A stretch of DNA of 5,410 nucleotides from assembly GCA_964606735.1 (NCBI GenBank), contig CAZSHI010000049.1:1-5410 (forward strand), written 5' to 3'. The position numbers and the translations under genes are program-made. How positions within the stretch are numbered: position 1 is the stretch's first letter; every line of letters starts with the position of its first letter. The notes under the pieces were generated by a model. The model did not search any database. It saw only the letters and a list, made by a program, of their open reading frames with translations, and had not been told where the DNA came from. Source of the stretch: UBA5109 sp964606735. GTDB taxonomy: Bacteria > Pseudomonadota > Gammaproteobacteria > Pseudomonadales > Pseudohongiellaceae. Shown in pieces: positions 1 through 5,410 of this stretch.

Positions 1-60
1 CTCATCCGCCACAGCTTCACCATCTTCCTGATGCTTGTGTTGAGCATGCCAGGCTTCGCT
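1..60 (+). other. Signal peptide of TamA, N-terminus outside the window
   Basis: The tamA frame from base 1 reads LIRHSFTIFL followed by MLVLSMPGFA and then AEAPN. This is a positively charged stretch (R, H), a hydrophobic core and a plausible signal peptidase I site after PGFA, with small residues G at -3 and A at -1. Cleavage would fall between bases 60 and 61. A start at the ATG at 31 would leave a ten-residue leader with no basic residue, too short for Sec export. The initiating codon is inferred to lie a few codons before base 1. Confidence 0.75.
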
Positions 61-1731
61 GCCGAAGCGCCCAATATAAGCATAGACGGTGCCGATGAGG
101 ACTTACGCAATAATATTCTTAATCATCTGCGTATCGGTGGTGAAAGCTGCGATACCGGCATGGGACGTTTACTGCGCCTGCAAAACCAGGTCAGGACAAA
201 CACAGAACGTGCTGCCAATGCCCTGGGCTATTACAAAAGCAGTATTGATCTGCGTTTTTCCAGCGATGACACCTGCTGGTCCTTACTCATAGAGATTGAA
301 CCCGGTGAGCCAGTCCTCATTGGCGACCTGAATATTGCCCTCAATGATAAGCAGGCTCCTGTGATTTTCAGTGACATCATCGCAGCAAGCCCTTTGAACC
401 CGGGGCAGCAGCTTAATCACGGACTTTATGAAAACCTGAAGAACGAACTCAGTGCCACAGCCGTCGAGAATGGTTATTTCGCAGCGCGTTTTTTGCGTTC
501 AGAAATAGCCATTGACCTCATCAATAACCGGGCCGATATTGATCTAGTGTTTGCGCCGGGTCCTCAATTTTATTTCGGTGAAGTCAGCCTGAATAATTTT
601 TCCGCACTGGACAGTGAGTTTGTCCGTAGCCTGATCGGAATCAGGGAAGGGGAGGCTTACTCAAACGACACGCTGATGAACTTGCGCAACAATCTGGATC
701 AAAGCCAATATTTTTCACAGGTAGCCATAAATCCGCAACTTGCTCAGGCACAAAATCAGTCAGTGCCTCTGAGCATCACCCTCGAGCCGCGACCTCGCTA
801 TGCCTATTCTGCCGGACTTGGCTTTACAACTGATACCGGGCCCCGTATCAGGCTCGGCTATGGCAACCGCTACCAGACCCGCCGTGGTCATCGTCTGGAT
901 TCAGATATTTCCCTGTCGAAGATACGCTTTCAAAGCAATCTTCATTACACTGTTCCCATTCGACGCAACCCCCTGCGAGAAAGCCTGCAATACGCAGCTG
1001 GCTATATCCGCGAAGATAACGACACCTTTGACAGCAAGCGTGTCGAAGTGGAAACAGCCTATCGTAATCAATCTGAAAGCGGCTGGTTACGCAATACCTT
1101 TATCAATTACCAGCGTGACAGTTATGTAATCAATACCGAGTCGGATGTCTCCAATCTGGCCATTCTCGGATTTAATCTATCGAAAACCCAGGCAGATGAT
1201 TTGATCAATCCTAGACGTGGCTGGAAATTTTTCTCAGAAATCAGCGGAGCCAGCAGCGCTGTTATCTCTGATACCAGTTTCATACAAACCAATATCAACG
1301 GCAGCCGCGTACATTCACTGAATCAGCTCACGCGTCTTTTGCTACGTTTTAACAGCGGTTTTACCTGGATTGATGATCGTGAAGAGTTGCCAGTCTCCCT
1401 GCGTTTTTTAGCAGGGGGTGACCAGAGTCTTCGTGGTTATAAATACCGGACCCTGGGGCCCGTCGATGAAAACAACACGATAGTTGGCGGTAAACATTTA
1501 CTGAGCAGCAATCTCGAAGTCGATTACCTGTTTCGTCCGGGCTGGCGAGTTGCTTTGTTTACCGATGGCGGTAATGCCTTTAATGAATTCGACGATATCG
1601 ACTGGAAACAAAGTATTGGTGTTGGAGTGCGCTGGTTATCACCGATCGGGCCCTTACGTTTCGATCTTGCCCATACGCTGAACGATAACGAGGGCTTCCG
1701 TATTCATGTCACCATGGGGCCCGACCTCTGA
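1..1731 (+). CDS. tamA: TamA, outer-membrane Omp85/BamA-family barrel of the translocation and assembly module (5' end clipped)
   Basis: Outer-membrane subunit of the TAM complex, partner of TamB. Residues are counted from the ATG at base 31 (566 aa). A signal peptide ends near A10. Three POTRA domains follow at about 14-93, 94-177 and 180-254; POTRA1 has the family-typical ALGYY (64-68) and POTRA2 has GYF (148-150). The rest, about 256-566, is the 16-stranded barrel. It contains NPRRGW (393-398), the Omp85 loop-6 motif LRGY (467-470) inside GGDQSLRGYKYR, TDGG (511-514), and the TamA-type ending GPDL. E. coli TamA has 577 residues and aligns from memory along the whole length, including the GPEL end and IRGY. 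The frame is open back to base 1, and the codons before the ATG (LIRHSFTIFL) look like the n- and early h-region of the signal peptide, so the true start is probably just upstream. C40 and C82 are the only cysteines from that ATG onward. The stop overlaps the tamB start. Product call is very secure; the exact start is not. Confidence 0.96.
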   Translation, partial: LIRHSFTIFLMLVLSMPGFAAEAPNISIDGADEDLRNNILNHLRIGGESCDTGMGRLLRLQNQVRTNTERAANALGYYKSSIDLRFSSDDTCWSLLIEIEPGEPVLIGDLNIALNDKQAPVIFSDIIAASPLNPGQQLNHGLYENLKNELSATAVENGYFAARFLRSEIAIDLINNRADIDLVFAPGPQFYFGEVSLNNFSALDSEFVRSLIGIREGEAYSNDTLMNLRNNLDQSQYFSQVAINPQLAQAQNQSVPLSITLEPRPRYAYSAGLGFTTDTGPRIRLGYGNRYQTRRGHRLDSDISLSKIRFQSNLHYTVPIRRNPLRESLQYAAGYIREDNDTFDSKRVEVETAYRNQSESGWLRNTFINYQRDSYVINTESDVSNLAILGFNLSKTQADDLINPRRGWKFFSEISGASSAVISDTSFIQTNINGSRVHSLNQLTRLLLRFNSGFTWIDDREELPVSLRFLAGGDQSLRGYKYRTLGPVDENNTIVGGKHLLSSNLEVDYLFRPGWRVALFTDGGNAFNEFDDIDWKQSIGVGVRWLSPIGPLRFDLAHTLNDNEGFRIHVTMGPDL

Positions 1732-1733
1732 TG
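1717..1733 (+). promoter_or_regulatory. tamA stop / tamB start overlap (TGATG) with weak upstream GGGG
   Basis: The tamA stop TGA (1729-1731) and the tamB ATG (1731-1733) share one base. The only purine run close upstream is GGGG at 1716-1719, about 11 bases before the ATG, which is a weak and slightly distant Shine-Dalgarno match. The arrangement suggests that ribosomes finishing tamA re-initiate on tamB, coupling the output of the two subunits. The coupling is inferred; the overlap is seen directly. No other ATG in this frame lies nearby, and the hydrophobic anchor begins right after this start, which supports it. Confidence 0.75.
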
Positions 1734-4700
1734 CGCCTGCTTTTGCTGAAAATTTTTCTACGCGCTATTTCCGGCATACTGGTATTAAGCCTGCTTGTTC
1801 TGAGTATTGCCTATTACCTGCTCAACAGCACCGCTGGAGCCAACTTTATTCTGTCATATCTGCAAGACTCCCTGCAGGAAACTTATGCTATTCAATACAG
1901 CTATGAACGCCTGGACGGAACGCTGAACGAAGGACTGGATTTCAGCAATTTACGTATCACGCACCCGCAATTCACTTTGCAAAGTGAGCGCCTCAGCAGT
2001 GCATGGTCATTATGGCCATTACTTGAGAGGCGCCTAGTGATACAAGAGCTTCAGCTCTCCAGCCCCTTACTGGAGCTGCCACTGGCTGACACAACTGCCA
2101 ACTCGACAGAGAACGCTGAGCCACCTCTGCAAGCATTGCAGCTTGCTTTTCAGTTGCCCGTTGAGCTGAGTCTGGAAAACTTGTCACTGGATACAGCAAC
2201 TCTGCGACAGGGCGAACAGCGTTTTCAGTTGGAACAACTATCTTTCGGCCTCGAGCTGAATGGTCAGCGCCTGCGCTTGTCAAACCTTAAATTTGCTGGT
2301 TATGAAGCGCTTATCACTGGATCACTTGCCTTGCAGTCAAATGACTTCTTGTTGGATGGCAATCTGGACTGGCAACTTGAGGGGCTGGCACTGCCAGCAC
2401 CCATCACAGGGGACTCACTTGCCGGCACACTGTTTTTCAGCGGCGACATTGACACGCTCGATATCAGCCACAGCCTGAGCCAGCCATTCAGTATTGAAAG
2501 CGAGGGCATGCTGTTAACCGGACTCAGCAACGATACCGGATTGAATTTCAGTTTCGAACACCTGTTTGATTTAAGTTCTCTGCTTGAACCGCAAAATTTT
2601 ATCAACGGTATCAGCGGCAGTCTCCTGACACATGGCTCACCGGAGCTGCTTTTTCTGGATGCCAATTTCACCGTGCAAGTTTTGGACCTTGCACCTATGA
2701 CCTTACTGCTTGCCGGCGAATTTGCCGAATCCTTGCTCAGCTTTGAGACCATTAATCTGAGCAGTGATGAGCTCGCTTTGCAGGCCCTGGCCGAAATTTC
2801 GCCACAGCCCTTCAATATGAGCATGGATTGGGGACTCACCCGACTTGATCTGGACGACTATCTACAGAGCATCAGTCTGCAGGATGTTCGGGCCGGTGGC
2901 AGTCTGAATCTTGACGCCGGTGGCAACAGCGATATCAGCCTGTCATTTCTTGATGCCCGACTTAATGGATACGCGATGAATGCCAGCGGCTTGCTTGAAT
3001 TGGAAAATGGCCGTTTGCAAGACCTTGATCTCAACATCAGTACTGGCAGCAATCAGCTTTTACTCAACGGGACTGCCGCTGAAGAACTTGCCATTGACTG
3101 GCAGCTGTCAGCGCCGGACCTGTCCATTGTACTGCCTGCTTTGAGTGGTCAGATCTTTGGATCGGGCCGAGTTGAAGGCGCCATGCCGGAACCCCTTATC
3201 CGCGGCAACCTTGATGGCAGTTCACTGGCCTATGAAAATCAGGCGGGAAATCTATTACTGGATGACTTCAGGGTCAGCTTTGACGCTGCCGACGGCACCC
3301 TTGAAGCAGCGTTGGACCTCGGCAGTTTGAGCGCCAGTCTCAACGCCCGAGACTTTGTTATCGATGAAACTGTTCTCGATTTCAATGGGTCTGCCAGTGC
3401 GCATCAGCTAAGCCTTGCGCTGCGTTCACCACAGATCAATCTCCAGGCAGATATTCAGGGCAGTTACGAGAACAGCAACTGGCAGGGCAGTGTGGATAGC
3501 GCCGCACTGAGTGGTAATTATGGTGACTGGGAACTCGAGGGCCCCCTCAGCAGCAGCATCAGTTCTGAAATGTTGAGCCTGTCTGCGCATTGCTGGACCT
3601 ACCTGCAGACAGGTCTATGCCTGGAAGCCAGCCTGGCTGAATCTGAGTATACTGTTGATCTGGATATTCATGCCCTGCCACTGGCCTATCTGAATAATGA
3701 TGCCATCGTCATACGTGTTGACGATCCACTGCTCAATCGTGAGTACAGCGGCAAGCCCGAGGCGCTCAATCAGCTGCAACAGGATTTCATCCTGTACTTG
3801 CCCCAGGATACCTTCTTGCAGGGGACACTTGACGCCACCTTGCTTGCAAGTGGCAGTATCGATGCTTTGCCCGAGTCAGATTTTGTTCTTAACCTGAACT
3901 CAGGGGAACTCCAATGGAGTCTCTACCGTGCCATTGCCGATGAGCGTCAAAGTGTGCAGCCCGACATCAGAAACTTCCTGATTAATCACCAGGCACTGCA
4001 ATTATCCCGTAGTGCAGGCCTCCTCAATGGCAGTGGTTCATTGAGCATTTTCCAACAGGACAGTGGAGACCTGAATGCACAGGGGGATATCATGGCCTCC
4101 CTAAGTATGGGTAGCGACAGGAGTCTTGGAGGCAGTATCAATATAGATGTTTCCAGCCTGGATTGGCTGGAGGCTCTGTTACCCAGTTTGCGAAATACGC
4201 GCGGCTCCCTGAATGGCAATCTGGCATTGCAGGGTTATCTCAACGATCCTGTCTTGCTGGCAAATCTGAATATTGAGAATGCTTCCTTTGACCTGCCCGA
4301 ATACGGAATTCAGGCCGAACAGATCAAGCTGAATTTCCTCAGCAATGATCGCGACACCATGCAAATTAGTGCTTCAGCAGTTTCCGGAGAGGGTAGTCTC
4401 GTTCTCAGCGGGAGTGCCAATCAGATCTTTGATCCGCAGCGTACTGTAACTCTCGCTTTGCAGGGGCAAAACTTCAGCATCATAAATACCTTAAACGCCC
4501 AGATGAGTGTCAGCCCGGAGCTTGCCCTCAGTTTGCGCGATAATACACTGGATCTTCAGGGAACTGTCCTGGTTCCCATGCTGAACATTGATCTGCGCAA
4601 TGATGAAGCGCTTCTCCAAAACAACAGCATTGATGTGACGCGTGATGCGGTCATTATTTCGGCGCCACCGGCACAGGCTCATCTTCTGCAAAATCAGCAG

Positions 4701-5410
4701 CAGGGTATTGAGGAGATTCCTATCACAACCGACTTGCAACTGGTGCTGGGGAATAATGTTCACTTTCAGGGGCTGTCTCTGGACATGTTTCTTGACGGAC
4801 GGTTGCAGCTACAGCAGGAACGTGAGCGTCCCTTGCTGGCCTATGGCGATATTTCCATTAGCGAGGGTTTTTACGAAATATATGGGCAACGACTGGATGT
4901 CAGCAACGGTAAACTGATCTTCTTCGGCAACCCAAGCAACCCGGCATTGGATATTCGCGCGTATCGTGCTACAGCAGATATACAGGCAGGCTTGCAGATC
5001 AATGGTACGCTGCGCAATATGAATAGCCGCCTGTTCTCAACCCCCAGTCTGCCCGAAAGTGAGATACTGGCAATTCTGATTACCGGAAAATCCTATCAGG
5101 ACATCAATAACCAGGATCAAAGTAATCTGCTTGGCGCCATTGCCTCCCTCGGCATCAATCGTGGGCAGGGCGGTATTACCAGCATGATCAGCAGTGAACT
5201 CGGCCTGGACACGGTACAGATAAACAGTCAAGCAGATCTCGACCAGAGCTCACTGGGCTTAGGCAAATACCTTACACCCGATCTTTTCATGCATTATGAA
5301 GTTGGCCTTTTCGACAAGGAATCCGTACTGTCCCTGGATTATATTCTGAATGAACGGCTACGGCTTGAAGTACAAAGCGGCATTTCACAGAGCATTGACA
5401 TGACCTACAC
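1731..5410 (+). CDS. tamB: TamB, inner-membrane-anchored AsmA-like translocation and assembly module protein (3' end clipped)
   Basis: Periplasm-spanning partner of TamA, implicated in outer-membrane protein assembly and phospholipid transport to the outer membrane. The frame runs from the ATG that overlaps the tamA stop and has no stop through 1226 full codons. Residues 12-31 form one hydrophobic helix after a basic start (K7, R11), a signal-anchor. Residues 35-65 (STAGANFIL, then YERLDGTLNEG) match the usual TamB start. From about 65 to 850 the protein is repetitive, with short alternating polar and hydrophobic strands rich in G, S, N, L and D, as expected of the AsmA-like beta-groove. The C-terminal DUF490 region (PF04357) covers about 860 to the end, with DGRL (1022-1025), NPSNPALDIRA (1067-1077), ILAILITGK (1112-1120) and GKYLTPDLF (1178-1186). 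The last residues, SGISQSIDMTYT, correspond to the family's terminal strand, so probably only two to six codons are missing. E. coli TamB has 1259 residues. C621 and C630 are the only cysteines, and a likely insertion lies near 655-690. Confidence 0.96.
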   Translation, partial: MRLLLLKIFLRAISGILVLSLLVLSIAYYLLNSTAGANFILSYLQDSLQETYAIQYSYERLDGTLNEGLDFSNLRITHPQFTLQSERLSSAWSLWPLLERRLVIQELQLSSPLLELPLADTTANSTENAEPPLQALQLAFQLPVELSLENLSLDTATLRQGEQRFQLEQLSFGLELNGQRLRLSNLKFAGYEALITGSLALQSNDFLLDGNLDWQLEGLALPAPITGDSLAGTLFFSGDIDTLDISHSLSQPFSIESEGMLLTGLSNDTGLNFSFEHLFDLSSLLEPQNFINGISGSLLTHGSPELLFLDANFTVQVLDLAPMTLLLAGEFAESLLSFETINLSSDELALQALAEISPQPFNMSMDWGLTRLDLDDYLQSISLQDVRAGGSLNLDAGGNSDISLSFLDARLNGYAMNASGLLELENGRLQDLDLNISTGSNQLLLNGTAAEELAIDWQLSAPDLSIVLPALSGQIFGSGRVEGAMPEPLIRGNLDGSSLAYENQAGNLLLDDFRVSFDAADGTLEAALDLGSLSASLNARDFVIDETVLDFNGSASAHQLSLALRSPQINLQADIQGSYENSNWQGSVDSAALSGNYGDWELEGPLSSSISSEMLSLSAHCWTYLQTGLCLEASLAESEYTVDLDIHALPLAYLNNDAIVIRVDDPLLNREYSGKPEALNQLQQDFILYLPQDTFLQGTLDATLLASGSIDALPESDFVLNLNSGELQWSLYRAIADERQSVQPDIRNFLINHQALQLSRSAGLLNGSGSLSIFQQDSGDLNAQGDIMASLSMGSDRSLGGSINIDVSSLDWLEALLPSLRNTRGSLNGNLALQGYLNDPVLLANLNIENASFDLPEYGIQAEQIKLNFLSNDRDTMQISASAVSGEGSLVLSGSANQIFDPQRTVTLALQGQNFSIINTLNAQMSVSPELALSLRDNTLDLQGTVLVPMLNIDLRNDEALLQNNSIDVTRDAVIISAPPAQAHLLQNQQQGIEEIPITTDLQLVLGNNVHFQGLSLDMFLDGRLQLQQERERPLLAYGDISISEGFYEIYGQRLDVSNGKLIFFGNPSNPALDIRAYRATADIQAGLQINGTLRNMNSRLFSTPSLPESEILAILITGKSYQDINNQDQSNLLGAIASLGINRGQGGITSMISSELGLDTVQINSQADLDQSSLGLGKYLTPDLFMHYEVGLFDKESVLSLDYILNERLRLEVQSGISQSIDMTY
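1764..1823 (+). other. TamB inner-membrane anchor helix
   Basis: Codons 12-31 of tamB encode about twenty almost wholly apolar residues (AISGILVLSLLVLSIAYYLL), preceded by K7 and R11 and followed by polar NST. By the positive-inside rule this gives a cytoplasmic N-terminus and a periplasmic body. No small-residue cleavage motif follows closely, so it reads as an uncleaved anchor, as known for the family. Confidence 0.85.
4310..5410 (+). other. TamB C-terminal DUF490 domain (PF04357), clipped at its end
   Basis: This is the most conserved part of TamB and the part reported to contact the TamA POTRA domains in E. coli. Recognisable landmarks are a DGRL turn (residues 1022-1025), a glycine- and tyrosine-containing stretch ISEGFYEIYGQ, NPSNPALDIRA (1067-1077), the apolar ILAILITGK (1112-1120), a Gly/Ser/Leu-rich segment around 1132-1160, and GKYLTPDLF (1178-1186) leading into the last strands. 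The left boundary is approximate, since strand repeats continue from the preceding region without a clear break. Confidence 0.85.

Noticed and set aside
1429..1440. Loop-6 motif reads LRGY instead of the VRGF of BamA
   Set aside because: TamA proteins commonly carry I/LRGY at this position, including IRGY in E. coli, so it is a normal family variant.
838..1722. GGGCCC occurs four times in tamA (838, 1456, 1648, 1717) and once in tamB (3539)
   Set aside because: This exceeds a simple random expectation for a six-base word, but each copy falls on ordinary Gly-Pro type codons in conserved positions. No spacing or flanking symmetry suggests a binding site.
1993..2283. Open frame of 96 codons on the - strand near the start of tamB
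   Set aside because: It is fully covered by the continuous tamB frame, has no family motif, and there is no independent sign of a promoter or an antisense gene.
2300..2839. Open frame of 179 codons on the - strand
   Set aside because: It lies wholly inside tamB, has a serine- and leucine-rich composition typical of the antisense of CTG/CAG-rich coding DNA, and shows no recognisable domain. Treated as a shadow.
3546..3556. Short CAG/AGC runs, here and near 4695
   Set aside because: They are only three units long and encode Ser or Gln inside tamB. This is codon preference rather than a repeat array.
4642..4917. Open frame of 91 codons on the + strand in another phase
   Set aside because: It overlaps the conserved DUF490 region of tamB out of frame, and its translation is rich in R, F, S and C without any motif. 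An overprinted gene is very unlikely.

Overview
The window holds two adjacent genes on the + strand and almost nothing else: tamA, which fills the first 1.73 kb, and tamB, which fills the rest. Together they encode the two halves of the translocation and assembly module (TAM) of a Gram-negative cell envelope. TamA is an Omp85-family outer-membrane beta-barrel with three periplasmic POTRA domains. TamB is a very long, inner-membrane-anchored, AsmA-like protein that spans the periplasm. The pair, its order and the sequence motifs fit a gammaproteobacterium. Base composition looks balanced (near half G+C by eye), and many residues differ from the enteric versions, so a non-enteric, possibly marine or environmental, gammaproteobacterium is plausible. 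The genus cannot be read from this window.

Layout: the tamA reading frame is open from base 1 and stops at 1729-1731. The first ATG in frame lies at 31, but the codons before it read as the front half of a signal peptide, so the real start is probably a few codons before the window. The tamB ATG (1731-1733) shares its A with the tamA stop (TGATG), so the genes are in one operon and probably translationally coupled. The tamB frame then runs without a stop for 1226 full codons to the last base. Comparison with the usual TamB C-terminus suggests only a few codons are missing. Both genes are therefore clipped by a handful of residues at the window edges.

There is no intergenic space, so no promoter, terminator, RNA gene, mobile element, CRISPR or long repeat can be supported. 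All other open frames on either strand lie inside these two genes and look like shadows.

How they work together: TamB is held in the inner membrane by one N-terminal helix, extends a long hydrophobic beta-groove through the periplasm, and docks through its C-terminal DUF490 region on the POTRA domains of TamA. The family is implicated in assembly of some outer-membrane proteins and, redundantly with YhdP and YdbH in E. coli, in phospholipid traffic to the outer membrane. I see no wholly new system here. The points worth a second look are the tamA start, one cysteine pair in each protein (the only cysteines visible in either) and a likely polar insertion in the middle of TamB.
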